DNA from: AP-15 sp963845735
GTDB lineage: Bacteria > Pseudomonadota > Alphaproteobacteria > ATCC43930 > CGMCC-115725
Reading direction: 5' to 3'
Length of the DNA stretch: 64,000 bases
NCBI GenBank assembly: GCA_963845735.1
Contig: CAWJTR010000001.1
Location: 496,001-560,000, forward strand
Shown here in pieces: positions 1 to 9,138 of this stretch; position 1 is the stretch's first letter, and each line of letters begins with the position of its first letter. A program made the translations under genes and the position numbers. Under the pieces are notes generated by a model. That model did not search any database. It saw only the letters and a program-made list of their open reading frames with translations, and had not been told where the DNA came from.

Positions 1-50
1 CACGGAGGAACCGTACGGCCGCGGCACAGGGTAACCAGCGAGCTTGCCGG

Positions 51-1454
51 TCATGGTTGTGCGGACCGAGGCGGTACATTCGCGAACAGCGAACCGAGCC
101 CCTCCGCCATCGTCGGGTGCGCGAGAACCGCGTCGCGCAGTCTCGGATAGGGCAAATCTGCAAGCATCGCCGTTTGCACCACGGTCATGACCTCGCCGGC
201 CTCGGCGCCGATCATCGTAAAGCCGAGAATCCGGTCGTCACTGCCACCGACCAGCACCTTCATGAAGCCTTGGGTTTCGTCCGTCGTCGCTGTTCGTCGC
301 ACCGAACCCATCGGCAGCCGTGCGACCCGCGCGGCGACGCCTTGGCGTTGCGCGTCGCGTTCGCTCAGCCCGACATGGGCGAGTGGGGGTTCGGTGAACA
401 TGCAGTAGGGAACCAGCCGGTCGCGCGTGCTCTCTTTCCCGCCAGCCAGATTGTCCTTGATGATGCGAAAGTCGTCGATCGAGACGTGCGTGAACTGCGG
501 GCTGCCGGCGCATTCGCCAATGGCCCAGACATCGGACGCGCTCGTCTCAAGTCGCTCATTGACGCGAATGTAGCCGCGAGCGTCCAACTCGACGCCGGCC
601 TCCTCGAGCCCGATCCCGACGGTGTTCGGAACGCGGCCTGCCGCGACCAATATGTCACTGCCTTCGATCGTTTGCTCGCCGGCACTCGTGCGCACGGCAA
701 CGCTTACTTCCTCGCCGGATCGGCCGTTCACCTTGCGGGTTTCGGCTGCTATCAAAAACCGCATCCCTTCGTCGCTCAGAATCCGCTGCATTTCATCCGC
801 GACGTCCGGGTCCTCGCGCCCCATCAGCTGAGGCCCGGACTCGATCACCGTCACGCGGCTGCCGAAGCGACGATAGGCTTGGGCCAATTCAAGACCGACG
901 TATCCGCCCCCGAGCACGATCAGATGTGATGGCAGGTAGTCGAGCTCCAGAGCCTCGATATGGGTCAGCGGCCGGGCCGCCTCGAGGCCCGAAATGTTGG
1001 GGATTGCCGCGTGCGTTCCGAGGTTGAGGAAGACCTGGTCCCCGGCCAGCACCCGCGTACCGCCGTCATTCAGCTGCACCTCGAGCGTCTTCGGCGCCAC
1101 AAAACGCCCGCTCCCCATGATCAATTCGGCGCCGCTTTCTTTGTAGTTCTGCAAATGCAGGGCAATCTCGCGATCGACCATGTCGCGTTTGCGCTGGCGT
1201 ACCTTCGCCATGTCGACCGTGACGGGACCGGTCACCGTGCCGAACTGTGCGGCGTGATGCGCCAGATGCGCGACTTTGGCGCTCCAAATCTCGTTTTTGC
1301 TCGGCAGGCAGGCGATGTTGGGGCAGGAGCCCCCGATCCACCGGCGCTCGACGACGGCGGTACGTCGTCCCGATCGCGCCATATGCCACGCCAGTAGCTT
1401 GCCGCCAAATCCACTGCCAAGGACGAGCACGTCATACCGTTCTGGTTGAGGCAT
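51..1454 (-). CDS. FAD-dependent pyridine nucleotide-disulfide oxidoreductase
   Basis: A 467-residue class I flavoprotein disulfide reductase. Residues 13-18 (GSGFGG) are the FAD-binding turn, Cys44 and Cys49 in SCPNIAC form the redox pair, a second Rossmann turn (GGGYVG) follows in the middle, and HPTMAE near the C-terminus supplies the His-Glu dyad that acts across the dimer. It resembles the mercuric reductase / dihydrolipoamide dehydrogenase group, but it has no N-terminal heavy-metal domain and no C-terminal Cys pair, so mercuric reductase activity is unlikely. It is the last gene of a minus-strand run of hydrolases. The substrate cannot be read from the sequence. Confidence 0.85.
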   Translation of the reverse strand: MPQPERYDVLVLGSGFGGKLLAWHMARSGRRTAVVERRWIGGSCPNIACLPSKNEIWSAKVAHLAHHAAQFGTVTGPVTVDMAKVRQRKRDMVDREIALHLQNYKESGAELIMGSGRFVAPKTLEVQLNDGGTRVLAGDQVFLNLGTHAAIPNISGLEAARPLTHIEALELDYLPSHLIVLGGGYVGLELAQAYRRFGSRVTVIESGPQLMGREDPDVADEMQRILSDEGMRFLIAAETRKVNGRSGEEVSVAVRTSAGEQTIEGSDILVAAGRVPNTVGIGLEEAGVELDARGYIRVNERLETSASDVWAIGECAGSPQFTHVSIDDFRIIKDNLAGGKESTRDRLVPYCMFTEPPLAHVGLSERDAQRQGVAARVARLPMGSVRRTATTDETQGFMKVLVGGSDDRILGFTMIGAEAGEVMTVVQTAMLADLPYPRLRDAVLAHPTMAEGLGSLFANVPPRSAQP

Positions 1455-1496
1455 GAGCTTCCTCCGTATTCGACTCTCATTGTCCTAAGGCCGACG

Positions 1497-2183
1497 CTAG
1501 CCATGTCCTTTGTGTCGGGCGATGAGCTGATCGGCAACGTCATTCAGGTCATCGCCGACGATCTGCGGCTGAGGGCCCACCCCTAAAACATCGTTGCCGA
1601 CCCGCTTGATCAGCGCTGCTTCCCAGCCGGCCGCCACGGCGCCAAGCGTGTCCCATGTATGGCAGGCGATAAGACAGAGCTGGGAGGGCTCAACCCCAAG
1701 CTCCCTCTCGACGTAGGCGTAGGCCTGGCGCGATGGCTTATGGTGCTTCACGCCGTCTGCGCTGAAGCGCCGCTCGAAAAGATCGATGATACCGCCGTGC
1801 TCGAGTTGACGGGTTTGCACCTCGAGCAGATTGTCCGTGAGCGTGAACAGCCGGAAACCGGCGTCGCGCAGTTTGCGAAGAGCAGCGGGCACCTCGGCGT
1901 GCGGGGGCATCGTCGAAAACTTCTCGGTGAGTTCTTTCTTGTCAGCGTCCGCAATTTTGATGCCCCGCGTATCCGCCAACATCTTCATCACAGCCGCACC
2001 GATATCCGTGAACGGAACGTAGCAGCCGGCGACCGTCAGCGCCGCGGAATACATAATGAAGTTGGCGAACCAAAGGCGCATGGCCTGTCTTTCGCCGAAG
2101 ATGCGCTCGAAGATCGGCTCCATTGTTTGCAGATCGAGCAGCGTTTCATTGACGTCGAAGACGATCAGAGGAAGAGCAGCCAT
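1497..2183 (-). CDS. HAD-superfamily type II haloacid dehalogenase-like hydrolase
   Basis: A 228-residue HAD hydrolase. The N-terminal motif FDVNETL carries the nucleophilic Asp10, with Asn12 at the second position as in many L-2-haloacid dehalogenase-type proteins; the TLTDN motif and the later KPSRQAY segment give motif II and the lysine. Length matches type II haloacid dehalogenases. It lies between an alpha/beta hydrolase and a flavoprotein on the same strand, in a probable operon. Dehalogenase activity is inferred from family only; a phosphatase role is possible. Confidence 0.8.
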   Translation of the reverse strand: MAALPLIVFDVNETLLDLQTMEPIFERIFGERQAMRLWFANFIMYSAALTVAGCYVPFTDIGAAVMKMLADTRGIKIADADKKELTEKFSTMPPHAEVPAALRKLRDAGFRLFTLTDNLLEVQTRQLEHGGIIDLFERRFSADGVKHHKPSRQAYAYVERELGVEPSQLCLIACHTWDTLGAVAAGWEAALIKRVGNDVLGVGPQPQIVGDDLNDVADQLIARHKGHG

Positions 2184-2324
2184 GTGATGAGGCCCCGATT
2201 TGCAAAATCTATATCAGAAGATGCTTCGTCCTGAACGCTAGGGGTCCGATATCGCCTTAGGGGTGCTGTCGAGGCCGCCGAATTTCTCGAATACGATCGC
2301 GCGCATCGCAATTCTCCCGTTCGG

Positions 2325-3179
2325 TCAGGGAAGTAGGAAGTCGCGGATCGCAGCAGCGATCTCGGTAGCGTGCGTCTCCAGCGCAAAATGCCCGGTGTCG
2401 AGGAAGCGGACGACTGCCTCCGGAATGTCCCGTTTGAACGCTTCGGCGCCCGCCGGCAGGAAGAACGGATCATTTTTGCCCCACACCGCCAGGAAGCGCG
2501 GCTTGTGGGCGCGGAAATACGTCTGGAAGGCCGGATAGAGCGCGACGTTGCTTTTGTAGTCCGCGAAGAGGTCGAGCTGCACCTCGTCCGCTCCGGGGCG
2601 CGCGAGGTAGAAATTGTCGAGCGAGTAACCGTCCGGAGAGACCGCCGTCGCGTCAGGGACGCCGCGAGTGTATTGCCAAACTGTCGTCTCGGGCGCCAGG
2701 AAGGCGCGCAGCGCATCGCGGTTCGCTCGCGACGGATCCTCCCAATATGCCCGGATGGGTTTCCACCCGTCGCTCAGCCCCTCGGCATAGGCGTTTCCGT
2801 TCTGCGAGATGATGGCGATAACACGCTCGGGGTGCCATGTCGCCAGTCGGAACCCGGTCGGCGCGCCGTAGTCGAACAGATAGATCGCGAAGCGACCGAG
2901 CCCGACGACCTCCGTGAAGCGGTCGATGACCCGCGCGATATTGTCGAATGTGTAAGTGAATTTGCCCCGGTCCGGCATGTCGGATTGGCCGAAGCCTGGA
3001 AGATCTGGCGCGATGACGTGAAACCGATCCGCAAGCTGCGGGATGAGGTCGCGAAACATATGGCCGGCGCTCGGGAAACCGTGGAGCAGCAGGATGGCCG
3101 GCGCGTCTTCCGACCCCGCCCCGCGATAGAAGATGTTGAACCCGTCTACGTCGACCTTCCGGAAACTGACCTTGCGCAT
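2325..3179 (-). CDS. alpha/beta hydrolase, haloalkane dehalogenase / epoxide hydrolase type
   Basis: A 284-residue alpha/beta hydrolase. HGFPSAGH (33-40) is the oxyanion region, LFDYGAP places an aspartate nucleophile at Asp103 (dehalogenase/epoxide hydrolase type rather than serine esterase), WGKNDPF holds the acid loop and DTGHF near residue 264 the catalytic His. A neighbouring haloacid dehalogenase-like gene would fit a halo-organic route, but this is inference. The start is the ATG at 3179, 45 bp after the upstream hydrolase gene. Confidence 0.8.
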   Translation of the reverse strand: MRKVSFRKVDVDGFNIFYRGAGSEDAPAILLLHGFPSAGHMFRDLIPQLADRFHVIAPDLPGFGQSDMPDRGKFTYTFDNIARVIDRFTEVVGLGRFAIYLFDYGAPTGFRLATWHPERVIAIISQNGNAYAEGLSDGWKPIRAYWEDPSRANRDALRAFLAPETTVWQYTRGVPDATAVSPDGYSLDNFYLARPGADEVQLDLFADYKSNVALYPAFQTYFRAHKPRFLAVWGKNDPFFLPAGAEAFKRDIPEAVVRFLDTGHFALETHATEIAAAIRDFLLP

Positions 3180-3224
3180 TTGGGGCCTCGTCGTCCGCCT
3201 ATAACCAGTGTTGCGTTCTGATGG

Positions 3225-3995
3225 CTATGTTCCTGTCATGCGCGGGCTATGAGCGTCGGGCTGGGTCACGCAGTGCGCGTTGCGACCCGTGAGGCTCATC
3301 ACCGCCAGGCTCGCCACAGCATCGAGGATCACGTCGATGACAGATCCTGGTGCGGTGACCAATGGCGTATGGTCCACTTTCTCCGACCGAATGCGCGCGC
3401 CCATGCGTTGCGCCATAAAAAGTTGAGTGGCCGGGTTGATCATCCGGTCTTCTTCGGCCAGGAGGTACCAAGACGGCTTTTCTTTCCAAGCAGGTCTTGG
3501 GGCCTTCTCCTGAATGCATGCGACGGCGATTGGCCGTTGTGTTGCGGCGAAAAGTGCGACCCGTTCGGGCGACGCATGCTGAGAGAAAGCGGCGCTAAAT
3601 GCCTCCTGCGGCATCCAGATCAGCCCGTGCGCGTCAGGCGCCAATTGTGGCGCCTGCGGATGAGGCTTCCCTCGATAGAATACTTCGGCGACTGTCTCGC
3701 CCTGGTCAGGCGCCAAGGCCGCTATAAAGACCAATGATTGGACCCGGTTGTTGGTAGTCGCCGCTATCACGGCGCCGGCATAGGCGTGCGCTACCAGGAC
3801 CACGGGGCCATGGGTGCGTTCGAGCGCGCGATCGAGGGCTGCCACGTCATCCGACAAGGAGGTCAGGGGTATTGGGGCGGCCAGGACATTCAGTCCTTTG
3901 GCCAGCAGCGGTCCGATAATGTCGTTCCAACTCGAGCCGTCGGCCCAGGCGCCGTGAACCAACACGACACTCATGCTTGGTTTGGACTCGGCCAT
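3225..3995 (-). CDS. alpha/beta hydrolase with Ala in place of the nucleophilic Ser
   Basis: A 256-residue alpha/beta hydrolase-fold protein (VHGAWADGSSW at the start of the fold). The nucleophile elbow reads AHAYAG (69-74) where relatives have GHSYGG, so position 71 is Ala and the classical Ser nucleophile is missing. The acid (EEDRMI) and histidine (VDHTPL) positions are still present. It is the first gene of the minus-strand run and sits behind a good promoter, facing the CGNR regulator. It may be a non-hydrolytic fold member or use another mechanism. Substrate unknown. Confidence 0.75.
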   Translation of the reverse strand: MAESKPSMSVVLVHGAWADGSSWNDIIGPLLAKGLNVLAAPIPLTSLSDDVAALDRALERTHGPVVLVAHAYAGAVIAATTNNRVQSLVFIAALAPDQGETVAEVFYRGKPHPQAPQLAPDAHGLIWMPQEAFSAAFSQHASPERVALFAATQRPIAVACIQEKAPRPAWKEKPSWYLLAEEDRMINPATQLFMAQRMGARIRSEKVDHTPLVTAPGSVIDVILDAVASLAVMSLTGRNAHCVTQPDAHSPRMTGT

Positions 3996-4043
3996 GATCG
4001 ATCCCTGGAGTTGGTCGTCCGGTGCCTAACCCACAAACGATCC

Positions 4044-4073
4044 TTATAATGGTTATGATCCGCAACCCGTCAA
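4044..4073 (-). promoter_or_regulatory. Predicted sigma70-type promoter of the hydrolase run
   Basis: On the minus strand TTGACG (4068-4073) is followed by an 18-bp spacer and TTATAA (4044-4049), about 50 bp upstream of the ATG at 3995. The spacer/-10 overlaps the short dyad ATAATGGTTAT, a possible regulator site. Another inverted repeat (GACGAGGA at 4090-4097, TCCTCGTC at 4115-4122) lies further upstream in the same divergent spacer. Confidence 0.5.
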
Positions 4074-4190
4074 GTTTTTTTGAGGTTGTGACGAGGATGA
4101 TGGCCCGACCCTCGTCCTCGTCGCGTCAAGGGTCATCACCCGACAGCGACGGCGATATGCCGCCCTTCTCCGGCCGATCGACGCATTGGT

Positions 4191-4226
4191 GATAATAACT
4201 TGCAAAATCGAGTACAAGAGGTTATC
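4191..4226. promoter_or_regulatory. Imperfect inverted repeat upstream of the CGNR regulator
   Basis: GATAATAACTT (4191-4201) and AAGAGGTTATC (4216-4226) form an imperfect dyad about 40 bp before the CGNR gene, in the divergent spacer. The position suits an autoregulatory operator. No direct evidence identifies the binding protein. Confidence 0.35.
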
Positions 4227-4263
4227 TATGCTTAGATGTTAACCGAGCCTTCCACGCATATCG

Positions 4264-4926
4264 ATGATCGCTACGCGCCCACCCCCGTTTTTCATTGCCG
4301 ACAACCTGGGACTGGATTTCTTAAACACCATTGCGGTTCCGGTGGACACTAAGGTCGACTGGCTGACCTCCGGGGAGGATCTTCTCGCGTGGCTAAAGCT
4401 AGCGGGATTGGTCCCCGATGAGGTTATGGACGCTTTCCGGGAAAACGCCGTTCCCGGCGAACTGGATGGCGTCGCGGGGCAAGCGCGCGCCCTAAGGGAT
4501 TGGTTCAAACCGTTTGTCTACAAACATAGGGGCAGACCGCTCGAGCCGACTTCGTTGCGCGAACTGGACCCCCTGAATCAGGTGTTAGGGCGCGAGGAGG
4601 AGTTCGGCCAGGTCGTGGTTCGTGAGAGGTTCTATGATCGACAGCATGATCACGCACGGAAGAACGGAGAGGCTTCCGGCCTTGCATGGCACATACAGCG
4701 GCGCTGGCGGTCACCCGAGTCGCTGCTTTTTCCTGTCGCCCGGTCGCTCGCGTACCTCGTCTGCAGCGAGGATTTCACCTATGTCAAAGCTTGCGAGGGA
4801 GCACCCTGCACGCTGCTCTTTATCGATCGAACCCGACGCCACACGCGCAAGTGGTGCAGTATGGCGATCTGCGGCAACCGAGCAAAACAAGGCGCTCACC
4901 GAAATCGGCTCAAGAGGCAGCGTTAG
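4264..4926 (+). CDS. CGNR zinc-finger / ABATE-domain transcriptional regulator
   Basis: A 220-residue protein. The N-terminal two-thirds (FIADNLGLDFLNT onwards) matches the ABATE-type sensing domain. The C-terminal 50 residues carry the CGNR zinc finger: two Cys in ACEGAPC, then WCSMAICGNR and a basic tail. These are usually stress- or ligand-responsive DNA-binding proteins. It is divergent from the hydrolase run, which suggests it controls that run. The gene is intact and ends 24 bp before tRNA-Arg on the opposite strand. Confidence 0.8.
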   Translation: MIATRPPPFFIADNLGLDFLNTIAVPVDTKVDWLTSGEDLLAWLKLAGLVPDEVMDAFRENAVPGELDGVAGQARALRDWFKPFVYKHRGRPLEPTSLRELDPLNQVLGREEEFGQVVVRERFYDRQHDHARKNGEASGLAWHIQRRWRSPESLLFPVARSLAYLVCSEDFTYVKACEGAPCTLLFIDRTRRHTRKWCSMAICGNRAKQGAHRNRLKRQR

Positions 4927-4950
4927 ACTTTCATAAGTGTTTGATAACTA

Positions 4951-5027
4951 TGGCGACCCCGGCCGGATTCGAACCGGCGACGTCTCGCTTAGAAGGCGAG
5001 TGCTCTATCCAGCTGAGCTACGGGGTC
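4951..5027 (-). tRNA. tRNA-Arg (anticodon TCT)
   Basis: On the minus strand a 77-nt cloverleaf: acceptor GACCCCG / CGGGGTC, D arm GCTC/GAGC, anticodon stem CTCGC/GCGAG with loop CTTCTAA (anticodon TCT), T arm GCCGG-TTCGAAT-CCGGC, and an encoded CCA (TGG at 4951-4953 on the plus strand). It decodes AGA. Confidence 0.95.
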
Positions 5028-5060
5028 ACATGAAAGGCGACCGTCGCGGGGACCAGCGGG

Positions 5061-5360
5061 TCAATCGCGGACACGATCATAGCGGAAATTGTCAGCATAG
5101 CTCTTTGGCTTCTCGCTGACGGCGTGCGGTTCGATCACCGTATAGGCGAGCTGCTGTTTTTCGGCGAAAGCGCGCGCTTCCTCGATCGTGTCGAAGTGGA
5201 GCCGCACCTCGTTCAGAGTGTCCGCGGCGCTGGTCCATCCCATCAGCGGATCCGGTCGGCGCCCGGCCGTGGGCTCGTATTCGAGAACCCACTTACGGGT
5301 TTGCCGTCGCCCCGATTGCATGGCCGTCTTTGCCGGTCTGAATATCCGCGCCTGTGCCAT
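5061..5360 (-). CDS. NDUFS4-like accessory subunit of NADH dehydrogenase (ETC complex I conserved region)
   Basis: A 99-residue protein beginning MAQARIFRPAKTAMQ. The core (KWVLEYEP, GWTSAADTL, FDTIEEARAFAE, Y-V-I-E-P) is the ETC complex I subunit conserved region shared with mitochondrial NDUFS4, an accessory subunit typical of alphaproteobacterial complex I. The ATG at 5360 gives the family's usual length; a longer open frame upstream overlaps the tRNA-Pro gene and is not coding. The gene lies between two tRNA genes on the same strand. Confidence 0.85.
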   Translation of the reverse strand: MAQARIFRPAKTAMQSGRRQTRKWVLEYEPTAGRRPDPLMGWTSAADTLNEVRLHFDTIEEARAFAEKQQLAYTVIEPHAVSEKPKSYADNFRYDRVRD

Positions 5361-5422
5361 TGCCGAGCTCCGCCTCCCGCTGATCTCGTGCCTGTTGGGC
5401 CGCCTCGAAAAGCAGGTTTGAG

Positions 5423-5500
<78 letters not shown>

Positions 5501-5532
5501 GTCCAGGGACGCGCGGTTTTAGGCGATCGGGG

Positions 5533-5557
5533 GCCGCCTCGCAAGCCGCGAGGCGGC
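5533..5557. terminator. Strong hairpin between the sigma factor gene and tRNA-Pro
   Basis: A perfect 10-bp inverted repeat, GCCGCCTCGC / GCGAGGCGGC, with a 5-nt loop (AAGCC). It lies downstream of the minus-strand sigma factor gene and upstream of tRNA-Pro. There is no T tract, so intrinsic termination is uncertain. Confidence 0.35.
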
Positions 5558-5630
5558 AACGATCCGGTCAGATCGGGGCTCAGGTCCCGATATGAGTACG
5601 GCGTGGAAGCGCCGTAACACCGGCGGCCGA

Positions 5631-6176
5631 TTAGGCGGCTTGCGATCGGGCACCGATGGCGCCAGCCCGTCGGTGCGCGCCATCGGCGCTTGTGTCCTTT
5701 ATGTCCATCAGCTCACGCAACATATCGCGGCCGCGCGACAGGCGGGAGCGGACGGTGCCGATCGGGATGCCGAGAATAGTGGCGACCTCTTCGTAGCGCA
5801 TGCCCTCGAGCCCGACGAGAAGGATTACCTGGCGTTGCTCCTCCGGCAGGCTGGCGATCGCCCGATCAAGATCGCGCAGCTGCAGCGACGCTTCGACGTT
5901 CGCCGTGGCGGTCAGGACGGGAGCCACATCCTCGACTGGGACGGCCACCCCCTCGCGCACCGAGCGCCGGACATCATTTACGTTTTGGTTGTGGAGGATG
6001 GTGAAGAGCCAGGCGCGCAGATCGGTTCCCGGCTGCCACAGATGCTGCTTGGCGACGGCGCGCAGCAGGCAGCTCTGCACCAAGTCGTCGGCCCGCGACG
6101 CATCTCTGGTCAACGCGCGCGCATAGCGCCGCAAGCGCGGGATTTCGTTTTCGAGGAGCCGTGCGAAATCGCTCAT
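5631..6176 (-). CDS. ECF-family RNA polymerase sigma factor
   Basis: A 181-residue sigma-70 factor with only regions 2 and 4. Region 2 runs from about residue 10 to 80 (DLVQSCLLRAV, WLFTILHNQ) and region 4 from about 105 to 160 (LPEEQRQVILLVGLEGMRYEEVA, GTVRSRLSRGR). No anti-sigma gene is adjacent. The class resembles alphaproteobacterial EcfG/EcfF-like factors, but no PhyR-NepR partner is visible, so the stress signal is unknown. The last 25 residues are variable. Confidence 0.85.
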   Translation of the reverse strand: MSDFARLLENEIPRLRRYARALTRDASRADDLVQSCLLRAVAKQHLWQPGTDLRAWLFTILHNQNVNDVRRSVREGVAVPVEDVAPVLTATANVEASLQLRDLDRAIASLPEEQRQVILLVGLEGMRYEEVATILGIPIGTVRSRLSRGRDMLRELMDIKDTSADGAHRRAGAIGARSQAA

Positions 6177-6525
6177 CTGCTCACCCTGGCAATGTTCCGA
6201 CCCCGAGCTTCGCAGGGCCGTTGGATGATCAGTGTTATAAGGGGCGTCTGTAACTCCTTGATGTATCGTCAGTGTTAGTCAGTAAAGTTTTGTTCGCTTA
6301 GGTAAGCAGATCGGTCGAGTCGGACACAATTGGGCAAACAATGCGGCGCAGCAGTGGCCGCTTCTAGCCCGTCAAGGCCAAGAAGCTGAGCGCAGAGCCC
6401 AATTCACAACGTGTCGGTGATGTAACAGGCGGAATCTCTTGCTACGAACGGCAGAAATACCGGACGATGGCGCTTGCCGGTCCGAACCCGGGGAATGTCG
6501 GCCAACCAAGATGGGAGGAAGCGTC
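6177..6525. other. Divergent intergenic region (349 bp), no gene seen
   Basis: It separates the minus-strand sigma factor from the plus-strand lipoprotein and must hold both promoters. It is locally AT-rich around 6230-6300. I see no RNA gene, no clear coding sequence and no confident -35/-10 pair. Confidence 0.5.
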
Positions 6526-6996
6526 ATGTTCAGGTATCGGCTGGCTGCAGCAATAAGTTTCGGCCTCTGCCTCGTTGTGCTTGGGAGCTGCGCGCCGCAA
6601 TCCACCTCTCAGCCCCAGGTTCCCCCGGTTGGACCCAACGTGGCCCGGGTCTGGTTCTTTCGTCAGGCGGATCCGCCAGGGGGCAGCGTCTACGCATCAG
6701 ACCCGATAATTTACGCAAATGGCGCACCGATCGGTGGAATATCCCAGGGGACGGCTTTTTTTCACGATTTCCAGCCAGGAAAGTACAGATTCACGGTACA
6801 GCCCTTCGGAACCCCTACCAACCAGCACGACACTCTCCAGCTCGCCCCGGGGACCCAGGGTTACGTGCAAATTCAATGGGAACCCAACTGGGAAGCGGGC
6901 CATACCGGTGGGGGCAGCAGCTTTACTGTCCTGACCGCGTCGCCTGAGGTGGGGCAGCAATATCTTCCGACACTGACCAATCTCGGCCAGCGCTGA
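6526..6996 (+). CDS. Putative lipoprotein, DUF2846-like
   Basis: A 156-residue protein with a lipoprotein signal peptide: a hydrophobic stretch after MFRYRL ending in LGSC, so Cys22 is the probable lipidated residue. The mature part (ARVWFFRQ, IIYANGAPIGGI, GTAFFHDFQPGKYRFTV) resembles DUF2846-type beta-rich domains. ATG 6526 is chosen because it follows GGGAGGAA at 6513-6520. The exact function is unknown. It is divergent from the sigma factor, which may control it (inference). Confidence 0.65.
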   Translation: MFRYRLAAAISFGLCLVVLGSCAPQSTSQPQVPPVGPNVARVWFFRQADPPGGSVYASDPIIYANGAPIGGISQGTAFFHDFQPGKYRFTVQPFGTPTNQHDTLQLAPGTQGYVQIQWEPNWEAGHTGGGSSFTVLTASPEVGQQYLPTLTNLGQR

Positions 6997-7011
6997 TCCT
7001 CCACAATACGG

Positions 7012-7738
7012 CTACCCGGCGCCCTCAGCCTCTCGTAAACTTCTCAGGCTGGCGCGCTGGCGGCCGTCGCGGTCGAAATTGGCCGGGTCGAGCCAGCGCT
7101 CGAACGCGGCCCGCAATGCCGGCCACTCGCTGTCAAGGATCGAATACCAGGCGGTATCGCGGTTGCGTCCCTTGTAGACCGTCGCCTGGCGGAACAGCCC
7201 CTCATAGCGGAAAGCCGAGGCGCTGCGCCGCGGCTCGCGACGGCGCGTTCAGCGAGTCGCATTTCCACTCGTAGCGGCGATAGCCGAGTTCATCGAAAAC
7301 CCGTCGCATCAGCAGATACATCGCCTCGGTCGCTGCCGGCTGGCGCTGCAGGCGCGGGCTGTAATTGATCCCGCCGACCTCGATCACGCCCGCCGCCGGA
7401 TCGATGCGCATCAGGCTCGCCACCCCGACAGCGCGCCCGTTTCCCCGGTCGACGATCGCATGGACCAGCGGGTCATCACGCCCGGCCGCCGTCACCAGAT
7501 ATTCGCGGTAAAGATCGAACGAGGGAAATGGCCCATAGGGCAGATAGGTCCAGTTGCGTCCCTCGGCGTCGTCGCTGTTGGCGGCGAAGAGATCGCCGGC
7601 ATGACGCTCCGGCTCAAGGGGCTCGATCCGGCAGAACCGCCCCTCGATCGGGATGCGCGGCGGCAGTGGCCGCGGCGACCAGTTCGGCAAGGCGGCGCCG
7701 ATTGGTTGGCCGAACTCATTCTTACGCTGCCCAGTCAT
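7012..7738 (-). CDS. GNAT-family N-acetyltransferase (one frame break)
   Basis: A RimJ/RimL-type GNAT enzyme of about 240 residues. The N-terminal part is open to about 7210; the GNAT C-terminus (YEGLFRQATVYKGRNRDTAW, then SILDSEWPALR) continues in another frame to the stop at 7012. Removing one C near 7208-7211 restores the family motif RLGFRYEG. This is probably a consensus error rather than decay. Start ATG at 7738. Substrate unknown. Confidence 0.75.
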
Positions 7739-7771
7739 CCCGACCTCCCGCCCAACCGTGCGGTATCCGCG

Positions 7772-9138
7772 TCAGAGCCACCACAGGCCAACAAGGATCG
7801 TCAAGACCGTCACCGGCGCACCGACGCGGAAATATTGCCAGAATCCGATCGTCACGCCACGCCGAGCGGCGCGCTGCACAACGATCAGATTGGCGACCGA
7901 GCCGAGGATCGTCAGATTGCCGGCCAATGTCGCAGCCATAGCGGCGACCAGCCATGCGCGCTGCGGGTCGGGCAAGGCGGTGACGAACGGCTTCAGCACC
8001 AGTACCGCCGGCACGTTGCTGACGAGATTCGACAACGCCGCCGTCACCACCGCCAGCACCGGCAGTCGGTCCAGATGCTGCTGGCCGATCTCGGCGATGA
8101 TCCGCGGCGACAGCAGCGCCTTCTCAAACCCGGAAACGACAATGAACAGCCCGGCGAACATCAACAACAGCGGCCAGTCGATCTCTCGATAGATCTTCTC
8201 GCTCCGGACTGCGCGCGTCACCAGCAGGATCGAGCCGGCGATCAGAGCCAGCTTGGCCGGAGCGAGACCGGCGAAGAAACCGGCCATCATCGCCAAGGTC
8301 ACCACCACCGCTTTGATTGCCAGCGGCCGGTAGGCGTGGACCGGCGCTGGCGCTGTCCGCAGGCGGTCGCGTGTCCAAAACTCGCCCGGATGAAACAGCG
8401 CGATCAGCGCAAAGGTCACAACCAGCCCGATCGCAGCGACCGGCGACAGCGAGGCGGCGAAAGCGCCATAGGGGATCCGCGAGAAGCTGCCGATCATGAT
8501 GTTCTGCGGGTTGCCGGTGATCGTCGCCACGCTGCCGGCGTTTGATGCCATCGCCACCGCCAGCAGATACGGCGCCGGGTTGCGGCGCAGGCGCAAGACG
8601 AGATCGAGAACGACCGGGGTCAACGCCAGGCAGACCGTGTCGTTGACCAGAAAGGCCGAGAAAAGCCCGGAAGTGAATATCACCGCGGCGAGCAGCAACA
8701 GCGGATGGCGGGCGCGGGTCGCGACCCAGTTGGTGACCAGGCGGAAAAAGCCGGAGAGGCGCAGATTGCCGACGACGATCATCATGCCGAGCAGCAATGC
8801 GATCGTATCGAAATCGATCGAGCGTAACGCCTGGTCGAGCGACAGCACCCCCAGGCCGACCATCAGGCTGGCGCCCAGCAATGCCGCCCCGGCGCGGTCG
8901 AGATAAGAGCCCGGCAATTTGCCGATAGCGATGACGATGTAGGTCGCCGCAAAGATCGCCATCGCGGCGGCGCGCGTCGGGTTCGCCGCGAGCCCGGCGA
9001 CGATCCCCGGCCAATCGTGTCGCGGCAAGGAAGACGAGCGGCGAACATAACCGCCAACGCCGCGATGCCGGCGATCCAATGACAGCGCGCGGCGCCGTCG
9101 CGCTCGCCGCGACGATGCGCATGGGTCTCTCCCGGCAT
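7772..9138 (-). CDS. SLC13/ArsB-NhaD-type anion transporter (one frame break)
   Basis: About 455 residues with some 11 hydrophobic segments. Repeated family signatures are NDTVCLALTPVVL and SNLVSNVPAVLVLKP, the two opposed half-helix motifs of the ion transporter superfamily, and GNPQNIMIG. The ATG at 9138 overlaps the TGA of the upstream MFS gene (TGATG), which supports this start. The frame breaks at about 9030-9050, in the first transmembrane region. The substrate may be a dicarboxylate, arsenite or another anion; no ars gene is adjacent. Confidence 0.75.

Noticed and set aside
51..1454. Mercuric reductase (MerA) call for the flavoprotein
   Set aside because: The heavy-metal N-terminal domain and the C-terminal Cys pair are absent and no mer gene is nearby, so only a general disulfide reductase call is supported.
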